Shown here: piece after piece, positions 1-7,074 of the stretch
How the letters are laid out: each line of letters begins with the position of its first letter
How positions within the stretch are numbered: the stretch's first letter is position 1
Assembly (NCBI GenBank): GCA_027622495.1
Contig: JAQBYL010000048.1
Location: forward strand, 1 to 14,284
Direction: 5' to 3'
Source of the DNA: Pseudomonadota bacterium
GTDB taxonomy: Bacteria; Pseudomonadota; Gammaproteobacteria; Pseudomonadales; Azotimanducaceae
DNA length: 14,284 bases
Program-made: the position numbers and the translations under genes
Notes under the pieces: generated by a model
Told to the model about the DNA's origin: nothing
The model's database searches: none
What the model saw: only the letters and a program-made list of their open reading frames with translations

Positions 1-768
1 CCCAAGAAAATACCGCCCCCCCCGCCGAAACCGCGCCTGATCATCAGTAGCAAGCAGCTCAACCCCTGGATTGTCATGCCTGGCCAGTGCACCCGCAGCA
101 TGGAGCAGCTCATACACCGCATTCGCCGTCGTTTCCGCCGAATCAATCACCTGCATATGCGGATCAAGCAACCGGGTAAACACCTGACGAAACATCGGAA
201 AATGGGTGCATCCGAGCAACAGTGTGGTGTCTGCCTGTCGCTCGATAGCGAGATAATCTTCGAGAATCAGGTGAGTCAGCCGATCATCCTGCCGACCTTC
301 TTCAGCCAGCGTGACCAGCAGCGGACAGGTCCGCTGACGGATCTTCAGAGCCGCGTTTATATTCAGAAGAGCGCGACTGTATGCCCCACCGGCCACTGTT
401 GATTCGGTCGCCAGAACCAGGACTGTATTGCTCCCACTGCGCTGTGCTGCCTCAGCTGCAGCCCGTGCGCCGGGTTCAACGACTCCCAGGACCGGGATCG
501 GTGCATAGGCTTCGGTGAGCTGTGCAATTGCGACGGATGAGGCGGTGTTGCAGGCCACCACCAGCGCTTTGATGCCGCGGTCGACCAGCGCACCCGCCGC
601 TTTAAGAGCATAACGGGTAACTGTGTCAGGACTCTTGGTCCCATAGGGAAGACGGGCGGTGTCACCCAGGTATAGATATCGTTCGGCCGGCATCCGCTCG
701 CGCAATGCCTTCAGAACCGTCAACCCACCGACGCCGGAGTCGAAAACGCCGATCGGCAGGTTGCTCAT
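1..768 (-). CDS. murI: Glutamate racemase, C-terminal end cut by window edge
   Basis: Cytoplasmic cofactor-independent racemase that makes D-glutamate for peptidoglycan precursors. The minus frame is open from the ATG at 768 to base 1 without a stop (256 codons), so only the last dozen or so residues of a normal 265-285 residue protein are missing. Visible family motifs are DSGVGG at residues 10-15, GDTARLPYG at 35-43, ACNTAS at 72-77 with the first catalytic cysteine (C73), and GCTHFP at 186-191 with the second (C187). Both thiol acid/base residues and Asp10 are therefore present, so the enzyme should be active. It lies 21 bp downstream of the zinc-ribbon gene and in the same frame; the ATG is the only standard start codon in that gap. 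No good Shine-Dalgarno precedes it, so translational coupling is likely. It probably belongs to the argG transcript. Confidence 0.95.
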   Translation of the reverse strand, partial: MSNLPIGVFDSGVGGLTVLKALRERMPAERYLYLGDTARLPYGTKSPDTVTRYALKAAGALVDRGIKALVVACNTASSVAIAQLTEAYAPIPVLGVVEPGARAAAEAAQRSGSNTVLVLATESTVAGGAYSRALLNINAALKIRQRTCPLLVTLAEEGRQDDRLTHLILEDYLAIERQADTTLLLGCTHFPMFRQVFTRLLDPHMQVIDSAETTANAVYELLHAAGALARHDNPGVELLATDDQARFRRGGRYFLG

Positions 769-789
769 AAGGAGCGCAGAGAGGTCAGT

Positions 790-1359
790 TTAATTCCCGC
801 CCCCGAATAACCGTCGCAACATGCCAGGCTTTTCTGGAGGTGGAATTTCCTGAACCTTTTCGGGTATTCGCCGCACCGGTACAGGTGTGGCAGCCGGGGC
901 CGGGGCTTCGGCTTTGTGGTGCAGCTCGCGGATCTTCTTGTCAATGAGAAGGTCTTCCTTGCGCTTCTGCTTGGCGGCTGTTGCGACGTCCACGCCACAA
1001 CGACCGCAGAACTGAGTTTCGAGCTGCAGGTAACCACAGCGTGGACATTCGTGATGTGCGGCGGTGATGTCGTGCAGGGTCTTGTCGTGCACCCGTTCGT
1101 CGCTCTTGAGGCCGCGCGGGCCCTGGCGCGCAGCCAGATCTTTAATCCGGCTGATGGCCCCCAGATCGTCCAACCGGTCTTTGAGACTGGCCGCCTCGTC
1201 GAAAGTGAGCTGGCTTTTCAGCACAACCGTGCGGCCGCTGAAAAGCTGCTCGGTCTTTTTGAGGTCGATGCCGAGCAACCTGGCCATTCGGTTTCTGGCC
1301 GCAACGGGATCCGTCCCGTCAAACAATTCACCACTGAATAACACCTGATGCTGACCCAT
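790..1359 (-). CDS. Small zinc-ribbon protein of unknown function
   Basis: A 189-residue soluble protein with no signal peptide or membrane segment. Residues 5-75 look like a small alpha/beta module that I recall from assorted proteobacterial proteins (LFSGEL, a helix, then LLGID, EQLFSGRTVVLKSQL, and a helix ending DLGA); its role is not known to me. Residues 105-121 form a four-cysteine zinc ribbon (CPRC, nine residues, CGRC). A charged helix follows (130-150), then a proline/alanine-rich tail (151-180) and an arginine/glycine end (LRRLFGGGN). The start is supported by GGAG eight bases upstream of the ATG, inside the end of argG. Only 5 bp separate it from argG and 21 bp from murI, so it is very likely co-transcribed with both. 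It could be an adaptor or nucleic-acid/protein-binding factor, but no function can be assigned from sequence. Confidence 0.9.
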   Translation of the reverse strand: MGQHQVLFSGELFDGTDPVAARNRMARLLGIDLKKTEQLFSGRTVVLKSQLTFDEAASLKDRLDDLGAISRIKDLAARQGPRGLKSDERVHDKTLHDITAAHHECPRCGYLQLETQFCGRCGVDVATAAKQKRKEDLLIDKKIRELHHKAEAPAPAATPVPVRRIPEKVQEIPPPEKPGMLRRLFGGGN

Positions 1360-1364
1360 GAAAA

Positions 1365-2582
1365 CTACTCCGAAAACTTTCTACCCAGCTTCGCTCCGAT
1401 CCGCAGACGTAATGCATTGAGCCGGATGAAGCCGGTGGCGTCACTCTGATGGTACGCGCCGCCGTCATCTTCGAATGTGACCACGTCCGCATCGTACAGG
1501 CTGTCGGTTTCGGAACTACGTCCCAAAACTGAAACACAGCCTTTGAAGAGTTTCAGCCTAACTTTTCCGTTCACTACTTTCTGTGATTCATCAATCATGG
1601 CTTGCATGACGGTTCGCTCAGGCGACCACCAGTAGCCGTTGTAGATGAGCGAGGCATAACGTGGCATCAGTTCGTCTTTCAGATGCATGACCTCGCGATC
1701 CAGGGTGATCGATTCCATGGCGCGATGGCCTTTCTGCAGAATGGTTCCACCGGGTGTTTCGTAACAGCCGCGGGATTTCATGCCGACATAGCGGTTCTCG
1801 ACGATATCGCTGCGACCAATACCATGTTCGCCACCAATTTCATTGAGCTTTCGCAACAGAGTTGCGCCACTCATGGTTTCGCCGTCGAGCGCAATCGGAT
1901 CACCCTTGAGATAGGTCAGTTCGATTTCTGTTGCCTTGTCAGGTGCGTTTTCCGGCGCGACGGTCCAGCGCCACATGTCGTCTGACGGCGCAACCCAGGG
2001 ATCCTCCAGTTCGTCGCCCTCGTAGGAGATGTGCAGAAGGTTCGCATCCATGGAGTAAGGTGACTTCTTACCGCGCTGGTAGTCCACCGGGATCTGGTGT
2101 TTTTCGCAGTAGTCCATCAGCGCCTCGCGGGAATTCAGATCCCACTCCCGCCACGGCGCGATCACCTGTATCCCCGGTTCCAGCGCGTAGGCGCCCAGTT
2201 CAAAGCGGACCTGGTCGTTGCCTTTGCCCGTCGCACCGTGACTGATCGCGTCTGCGCCGACTTTGCGCGCAATCTCAACGAGTCGTTTGGTGATCAGTGG
2301 CCGCGCAATGCTGGTTCCCAGCAGATACTCGCCCTCGTAAATCGTATTCGCGCGGAACATCGGGAACACGAAGTCAGATACGAACTCTTCTGTCAGATCT
2401 TCGATGTAGATTTCCTTGACGCCCATCGCCTGTGCTTTGGCGCGGGCCGGTTCCACCTCTTCACCCTGACCGATATCAGCTGTGAACGTAACCACTTCGG
2501 CGTCGTAGGTTTCCTGCAGCCAGCGGCAGATAACCGATGTATCGAGACCGCCGGAATATGACAATACGATTTTTCTTTTCAT
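1365..2582 (-). CDS. argG: Argininosuccinate synthase
   Basis: Catalyses ATP-dependent joining of citrulline and aspartate to argininosuccinate, the penultimate step of arginine synthesis, in the cytoplasm. The 405-residue product has the expected family length. Near the N-terminus is the ATP pyrophosphatase P-loop SYSGGLDTS (8-16). It is followed by TADIGQG, the substrate-binding GATGKGNDQVRFE stretch (about 115-127), and APWREWD. The frame extends 8 codons upstream to a TTG, but the ATG at 2582 is chosen because family members begin right before the strand leading to the P-loop (MKRKIVLSYSGG). A GAGGTGG run lies about 13 bases upstream, rather far for a Shine-Dalgarno. It heads a probable operon with the zinc-ribbon gene and murI and is divergent from rnt. 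I found no convincing ArgR box in the 106-bp gap. Confidence 0.97.
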   Translation of the reverse strand: MKRKIVLSYSGGLDTSVICRWLQETYDAEVVTFTADIGQGEEVEPARAKAQAMGVKEIYIEDLTEEFVSDFVFPMFRANTIYEGEYLLGTSIARPLITKRLVEIARKVGADAISHGATGKGNDQVRFELGAYALEPGIQVIAPWREWDLNSREALMDYCEKHQIPVDYQRGKKSPYSMDANLLHISYEGDELEDPWVAPSDDMWRWTVAPENAPDKATEIELTYLKGDPIALDGETMSGATLLRKLNEIGGEHGIGRSDIVENRYVGMKSRGCYETPGGTILQKGHRAMESITLDREVMHLKDELMPRYASLIYNGYWWSPERTVMQAMIDESQKVVNGKVRLKLFKGCVSVLGRSSETDSLYDADVVTFEDDGGAYHQSDATGFIRLNALRLRIGAKLGRKFSE

Positions 2583-2688
2583 GTCGTTTAAGAAACCACC
2601 TCGCAAAAAAGGGGCGTCATGATAAGGATTTCACGTCAAACCCGCCACTTGAGCGCGCACTCTACAACAACGTGGTATTGTCCGATCA

Positions 2689-3300
2689 ATGGAGATGGCA
2701 CATCGTTTCAGGGGATTTCTGCCGGTCGTAATCGATATCGAAACCGGCGGTTTCGACGCCGGCTCACACGCAGTCCTTGAACTCGGCGCTATCTCATTAA
2801 ACTGGCATCATGATCGGCTGATCATCGAAGACCGCTGGGTCTGGTCGGTGGAGCCTTATGCGGGCGGTCTGCTCGACCCGGCTTCGCTGAAGATCACAGG
2901 GATTGACCCAACCGACCCGGCCCGCGGGGCGGTGAGCGAAATCGAAATGTTGAGGGACTTCTTCAGCAAGGTGCGGGCCAACGTCAAACGGCACAGCTGC
3001 CAGCGAGCGATCATGGTGGCGCACAATGCGGCCTTCGATCAGCAGTTTCTACACACCATGGTGGATCGGACTTCGGTTAAACGGGACCCGTTTCATCCCT
3101 TCAGCTTCATCGATACCGCCTCCCTCGCCGCTGTAACCTATGGGCACACCGTGCTCAGTGAAATCTGCAAGCGGGCTGGGATTGAGTTCGATGCAGATCG
3201 TGCACACGGCGCGCTGTACGACGCCGAGCGGACCGCTGACGTGTTCTGTCACATCGTCAATGCCTGGGGACCGCTCCCTGAGTTCGACAGCGACGATTGA
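2689..3300 (+). CDS. rnt: Ribonuclease T (DEDDh 3'-5' exoribonuclease)
   Basis: Trims 3' ends of tRNA (CCA end turnover), 5S/23S rRNA and other stable RNAs; known as a homodimer. The 203-residue protein matches the RNase T family along its length: RFRGFLPVVIDIETGGFDAG near the start, GIDPTDPARGAVSE at 71-84, RAIMVAHNAAFD at 106-117, KRDPFHPFSFIDTA at 131-144, and AHGALYDAERT at 172-182. The DEDDh catalytic set is complete: D16, E18, D117, H173, D178. There is no upstream in-frame ATG or GTG, and the ATG at 2689 has no visible Shine-Dalgarno. A second ATG two codons later is too close to GGAG to benefit. Divergent from argG and convergent with grxD (10 bp between stops). Linkage of rnt to grxD and argG is shared with Pseudomonas. 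Confidence 0.96.
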   Translation: MEMAHRFRGFLPVVIDIETGGFDAGSHAVLELGAISLNWHHDRLIIEDRWVWSVEPYAGGLLDPASLKITGIDPTDPARGAVSEIEMLRDFFSKVRANVKRHSCQRAIMVAHNAAFDQQFLHTMVDRTSVKRDPFHPFSFIDTASLAAVTYGHTVLSEICKRAGIEFDADRAHGALYDAERTADVFCHIVNAWGPLPEFDSDD

Positions 3301-3310
3301 AGGGTGACGC

Positions 3311-3661
3311 TCAGTCTGCGGTTCGACTCGCCGCGTCTTTGATCAGCGTGCTGAGCTCGCCACTTTCAAACATCTCGGTGATGATATCGCAGCCACCGAT
3401 CAGCTCACCTTCAATATACAACTGCGGGAAGGTCGGCCAGTTGGCGTAGCCAGGCAGCGTTGCGCGGATTTCCGGGTTGGACAGGATGTCGACATAGGCA
3501 AATCGCTCACCGCAGGAGATGAGGCATTGCACACTCTGAGCGGAGAAACCGCATTGCGGAGCCTGGGGCGAGCCTTTCATGTACAGCAGGATCGGGTTGC
3601 TTTCAATCTGATCGCGTATGGTGGCAACTACTTCCGGGTTGCCGTTGACGGCTTCGCTCAT
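3311..3661 (-). CDS. grxD: Monothiol glutaredoxin, Grx4/GrxD type
   Basis: A 116-residue CGFS-type monothiol glutaredoxin, the size of E. coli Grx4 (115). Members of this family bind a [2Fe-2S] cluster bridged with glutathione, pair with BolA proteins and take part in iron-sulfur cluster trafficking; they are poor disulfide reductases. Visible hallmarks are YMKGSP (27-32), PQCGFS (35-40) with the active cysteine at C37, NWPTFPQLYIEGELIGGCDI (TFPQ cis-Pro loop and GG glutathione-binding turn), and a C-terminal helix. The frame extends upstream, but the ATG at 3661 is preferred because it carries AAAGG seven bases before it and matches family length. It converges on rnt with 10 bp between stops and has no visible terminator. 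It is divergent from the PatB-like gene. Confidence 0.95.
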   Translation of the reverse strand: MSEAVNGNPEVVATIRDQIESNPILLYMKGSPQAPQCGFSAQSVQCLISCGERFAYVDILSNPEIRATLPGYANWPTFPQLYIEGELIGGCDIITEMFESGELSTLIKDAASRTAD

Positions 3662-3735
3662 GTCAGAACCTTTACGGTTTTTAAAAAACTGGTCAGCATT
3701 GTACCTTGAGATCCATGGAAGCACACAACGCCCCG

Positions 3736-4866
3736 ATGAGCAGTTTTGACAAAGTCATTGATCGCACGAATACCTCCAGCACCAAATGGGACCGCTACTC
3801 GGGCCGGGACATCCTGCCATTCTGGGTGGCTGACATGGATTTCGAAGCGCCAGATTTCATTCTTCAGGCGGTGCGGGAACGCCTGGCCCATGGCGTGCTC
3901 GGCTACACACAACCCCCGCAAGCGCTCAACGATGGCTTTCTGGCCTGGCTTAAGCGCACCTACCTCTGGTCGGTTGATCAATCCAGCCTGGTCTGGCTGC
4001 CAGGGGTTGTGCCAGGCCTGAATCTGGCGGCACGGGCGCTGGCGAAGCCTGGTGGATCGATCCTGCTGCCTGCCCCGGTGTATCACCCGTTCCTGGGCCT
4101 TTCAAAAAATTCCGGTCAACGGGCCCAATGCGTGCCGCTGGTTCGTGATTCCTCCTCCGGTCAATGGGTCATGGACTTCGACGCGCTGGAACACTATGTG
4201 GATGACACCACGACCATGATCGCGATCTGCAACCCGCAGAACCCCACCGGTCGGGTTTATACGCGGCAGGAACTCACAGAGCTTGCCGACTTCTGCGTAC
4301 GTCATGATCTGGTGGTGCTGAGCGATGAAATTCATTGCGAACTCATTCTTGATCGTGAGTCCCGGCACATTCCCATCGCGAGCCTGAATCCTGAGATCGC
4401 CAACCGCTCCATCACCCTGTATGCGGCCACCAAAACCTACAACATAGCGGGCTTGAGCTGTGCGGTGGCGGTGATACCGAATCCCGCCATCCGTCGCAGG
4501 TTTGAAGCCGCCGATTCAGGCTTACTGAGCGGTATCGGTCCACTTTCGTTTGCTGCAAGCCAGGCCGCCTATCTCGACACCTCGCCATGGCTGGAACGTC
4601 TCCTCACCTACCTGCGCAACAATCACGCCGCGGTTCTGAAAGCGGCCGGCAGCCGCATGAACCCGGTACAGGCGACTTATCTGGCCTGGATCGACGTTTC
4701 GGATCTGCGCCTTACCAACCCTGCCAGCTACTTTGAGGAACATGGCCTGGGTCTGTCGCTCGGTGCACAATTCGGCCAGGACGGCCACATCCGGCTGAAC
4801 TTCGGCTGCCCCATCTCGCTCCTTGAGGCCGGTCTCGCTCGTCTCGAACGGGCACTGGAGCATTGA
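3736..4866 (+). CDS. PatB/MalY-type PLP-dependent C-S lyase (putative cystathionine beta-lyase)
   Basis: Fold-type I PLP enzyme of the class I/II aminotransferase superfamily, PatB/MalY branch; relatives cleave cystathionine or cysteine S-conjugates to a thiol, pyruvate and ammonia. From the ATG at 3736 the protein is 376 residues. Motifs are SFDKVIDR at the N-terminus, LPFWVADMDFEAP (27-39), NPQNPTG (166-172), SDEIHCELIL (196-205) with the PLP-pyridine aspartate D197, AATKTYNIAGL (230-240) with the Schiff-base lysine K233, and the carboxylate-binding arginine in HIRLNFGCP (R353). WVADMDF and IRLNFGCP separate PatB from ordinary transaminases. Another ATG at 3715 would add seven residues; neither has a strong Shine-Dalgarno, and 3736 is preferred for its match to family N-termini. 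It ends in a terminator and is probably monocistronic. Substrate is not determinable; a true aminotransferase is less likely. Confidence 0.88.
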   Translation: MSSFDKVIDRTNTSSTKWDRYSGRDILPFWVADMDFEAPDFILQAVRERLAHGVLGYTQPPQALNDGFLAWLKRTYLWSVDQSSLVWLPGVVPGLNLAARALAKPGGSILLPAPVYHPFLGLSKNSGQRAQCVPLVRDSSSGQWVMDFDALEHYVDDTTTMIAICNPQNPTGRVYTRQELTELADFCVRHDLVVLSDEIHCELILDRESRHIPIASLNPEIANRSITLYAATKTYNIAGLSCAVAVIPNPAIRRRFEAADSGLLSGIGPLSFAASQAAYLDTSPWLERLLTYLRNNHAAVLKAAGSRMNPVQATYLAWIDVSDLRLTNPASYFEEHGLGLSLGAQFGQDGHIRLNFGCPISLLEAGLARLERALEH

Positions 4867-4905
4867 TCTTATAACCCCATTCAAGTAGCATCCCGCCCTT
4901 ACTCC

Positions 4906-4933
4906 AGGCAGCAGCGGCTGCCTGTTTTCGTTT
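4906..4933 (+). terminator. Rho-independent terminator after the PatB-like gene
   Basis: A perfect 7-bp stem AGGCAGC (4906-4912) / GCTGCCT (4917-4923) closes a four-base loop and is followed by GTTTTCGTTT. It lies 40 bp past the PatB-like stop and about 36 bp before the argD ATG. It separates the two plus-strand units, though some read-through into argD is possible because the T-run is interrupted. Confidence 0.75.
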
Positions 4934-4969
4934 AGGGAAGCCAAACTTTTAAATAAAGCGGTAGCAGCC

Positions 4970-6133
4970 ATGACCGACAATCTGATGCAAACCTACCGGC
5001 GTCTGCCGGTTGCCTTCGCCCGCGGCCAGGGCGCCTATCTGGAGGACACCGACGGCAAACGCTATCTGGACGCGCTGACCGGCCTTGCGGTCTGTGGTCT
5101 GGGCCACGCCCACCCTGCCGTCACGAAAGCCATCAGCAATCAGGCAGCGGCCCTGATTCATACATCGAATCTTTACCAGATCCCTCTCCAGGCTGCATTG
5201 GCTGAGCGTCTGTGTTCGATGTCTGGCATGGATCGGGTGTTTTTTGCCAATTCCGGCGCCGAGGCAAACGAAGCTGCAATCAAGATTGCGCGCCTGCACG
5301 GCCGAACCCGGAACATCGCCCGGCCCGCTATCATCGCCGCCGATCAGAGTTTTCACGGCCGCACCATGGCGACCCTGACGGCCACCGGCAACCGCAAAGT
5401 TCAGGCTGGTTTCGAGCCGCTGTTGAGCGGCTTTGTACGCGCCCCCTACAACGACGTCGATACGCTGACCAAAATCGGTGAAAACAACGCCGATGTAGTG
5501 GCAGTGATGATCGAACCCGTGCAGGGCGAAAGCGGGATCAATATTCCAGCCGACGACTATCTGCAGAAGGTCAGAGCACTGTGTGATGCCAGGGGTTGGC
5601 TCATGATTCTGGACGAAGTGCAGACCGGCAACGGCCGCACAGGTAAGTACTTTGCCTATCAGCACACTGGCATCCTGCCGGACGTGGTCACCACCGCCAA
5701 AGGATTGGGCAATGGTGTTCCCATCGGTGCCTGCCTTGCCCGTGGTGCAGCTGCTGATCTCTTTCAGCCCGGCCATCACGGTTCCACCTTCGGCGGCAAC
5801 CTTCTCGCCTGCGCTGCCGCTCATGCGGTCCTCGATACCCTCGTCAACGAAGGATTGTTTGGGCGGGCGGCAGATCTTGGCGATCGTATTCTCAAAGGTC
5901 TCAAAGAGGGGCTTGCCGGGAATAACGGCGTGCGCGAAATTCGCGGCAAAGGCCTGATGCTGGCTGTAGAAATGAACGAACCCTGCCCTGATCTGGTCGG
6001 TAAAGGCCTCGATGCCGGCATATTGATCAACGTCGCCAATGACTGTGTCGTCCGTTTGCTGCCGCCACTGAATCTGACCGATGCCGAAGCAGATGAACTG
6101 GTGATGAAAGTTACAGCGTTGATCAACGGTTGA
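4970..6133 (+). CDS. argD: Acetylornithine aminotransferase (class III PLP transaminase)
   Basis: Converts N-acetylglutamate semialdehyde to N-acetylornithine with glutamate as amino donor; related enzymes also serve the lysine pathway as succinyldiaminopimelate transaminase. The 387-residue protein is full length. Seen in order: YLEDTDGKRYLDALTGLAV (23-41), NSGAEANEAAIK (94-105, PLP phosphate site), SFHGRT (127-132), EPVQGESG (182-189), LDEVQTGNGRTG (214-225, PLP aspartate D215), TTAKGLGNGVPIG (241-253) with the Schiff-base lysine K244, and STFGGN (272-277). The short N-terminus and VRLLPPLN near the end are typical of ArgD rather than other class III enzymes. There is no strong Shine-Dalgarno before the ATG. 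It sits 3 bp upstream of argF, implying a shared transcript and coupled translation. A promoter between the preceding terminator and the ATG could not be placed with confidence. Confidence 0.93.
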   Translation: MTDNLMQTYRRLPVAFARGQGAYLEDTDGKRYLDALTGLAVCGLGHAHPAVTKAISNQAAALIHTSNLYQIPLQAALAERLCSMSGMDRVFFANSGAEANEAAIKIARLHGRTRNIARPAIIAADQSFHGRTMATLTATGNRKVQAGFEPLLSGFVRAPYNDVDTLTKIGENNADVVAVMIEPVQGESGINIPADDYLQKVRALCDARGWLMILDEVQTGNGRTGKYFAYQHTGILPDVVTTAKGLGNGVPIGACLARGAAADLFQPGHHGSTFGGNLLACAAAHAVLDTLVNEGLFGRAADLGDRILKGLKEGLAGNNGVREIRGKGLMLAVEMNEPCPDLVGKGLDAGILINVANDCVVRLLPPLNLTDAEADELVMKVTALING

Positions 6134-6136
6134 AAC

Positions 6137-7051
6137 ATGGCACCTCAACCGACCAAAAGAGACTTTCTGAGTCTGCTGGACGCATCCCCTGAAGAGCTTG
6201 TCGGTCTGATCGACCGCGCCCGGGTTCTCAAAGCCAAAACCCTGAACGGCGAGCTCCACCAGCCGCTCAAAGGTCGAACCGCAGCCATGGTCCTGCAACT
6301 CAACAGTACCCGAACCCGCGTTTCCTTCGAGGTTGGAATGCACCAACTCGGCGGCCACGCAATATTTCTGGGCACGCAGGACACACAGTTCGGTCGCGGC
6401 GAATCCATCAGTGATGCAGCCCGGGTATTGTCGACCATGGTCGATGTGGTGCTGATCAGGACCCTGGAACAGGCTGACGTGGAGGAGTTTGCCCGCAACG
6501 CGAGCATCCCGGTCATCAATGGTATGACCGCAAGGCAGCACCCCTGCCAGCTTCTCGCCGATGTGCAGACGTTCGAAGAAATGCGCGGACCGATCCAGGG
6601 TAAGACAGTGGCGTTCGTCGGGGATGGCTACAACATGTGCCATACGTACATCAATGCGTCTAACCAGTGGAACTTCAATCTGAAGATTGCCTGCCCGGAA
6701 GACTATCAACCCGACGCGCAGATCCTGGCAAGCACCAACAACGCAAATCTCGTCGAGACTGCAAGAGAGGCTGTCGAGAACGCCGATCTGGTTGTGACCG
6801 ATGTCTGGTCATCCATGGGTCACGAAGGTCAGGAACGCGATCGCCGCGCCACCTTCGCCGACTACCAGGTCAGCGAGACACTGCTCGATTTCGCCAGGAG
6901 CGATACGCTCTTTATGCATTGCCTGCCGGCTCATCGTGGCGAAGAGGTGAACGAAACGGTGCTGGATGATCCTCGATCGGTTGTCTGGCAGGAAGCGGGG
7001 AATCGTTTACACAGTCAGAAAGCATTGCTGGAATTTCTGCTGCTCCGATAA
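6137..7051 (+). CDS. argF: Ornithine carbamoyltransferase, anabolic
   Basis: Makes citrulline from ornithine and carbamoyl phosphate in the cytoplasm; the family works as a trimer. The 304-residue product is normal length. The carbamoyl-phosphate loop STRTR is at 57-61, RGES at 87-90, HPCQ at 135-138, FVGDGYNMCHT at 160-170, DVWSSMG at 222-228 (ornithine-binding D and SMG loop), the catalytic-cysteine HCLP at 261-264, and NRLHSQKALL at 289-298. It resembles Pseudomonas ArgF closely over the middle and C-terminal parts. Two family positions are unusual: the residues before STRTR read VLQLN where most members have IFEKx, and the segment before HPCQ reads NGMTARQ rather than the usual N-x-L-S/T-D. 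The active-site residues are otherwise intact, so I expect a working enzyme. No Shine-Dalgarno is evident; translation is probably coupled to argD, 3 bp upstream. Convergent with the large c-di-GMP gene, 23 bp away. Confidence 0.94.
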   Translation: MAPQPTKRDFLSLLDASPEELVGLIDRARVLKAKTLNGELHQPLKGRTAAMVLQLNSTRTRVSFEVGMHQLGGHAIFLGTQDTQFGRGESISDAARVLSTMVDVVLIRTLEQADVEEFARNASIPVINGMTARQHPCQLLADVQTFEEMRGPIQGKTVAFVGDGYNMCHTYINASNQWNFNLKIACPEDYQPDAQILASTNNANLVETAREAVENADLVVTDVWSSMGHEGQERDRRATFADYQVSETLLDFARSDTLFMHCLPAHRGEEVNETVLDDPRSVVWQEAGNRLHSQKALLEFLLLR

Positions 7052-7074
7052 CGGGCAACCGAATACATACGTCT

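Noticed and set aside
2583..2688. ArgR boxes or clear promoter hexamers in the argG-rnt divergent gap
   Set aside because: No TGAAT-type inverted repeat and no pair of hexamers at proper spacing could be supported on either strand.
6117..6128. A perfect 12-bp palindrome CGTTGATCAACG at the end of argD
   Set aside because: It lies inside codons for the conserved C-terminus, has no second copy seen and no position suggesting an operator.
4949..6709. A 586-codon open frame on the minus strand, opposite argD and argF
   Set aside because: It runs exactly antisense to two well-supported enzymes and its translation shows no family motif; it arises from the codon bias of the plus-strand genes.
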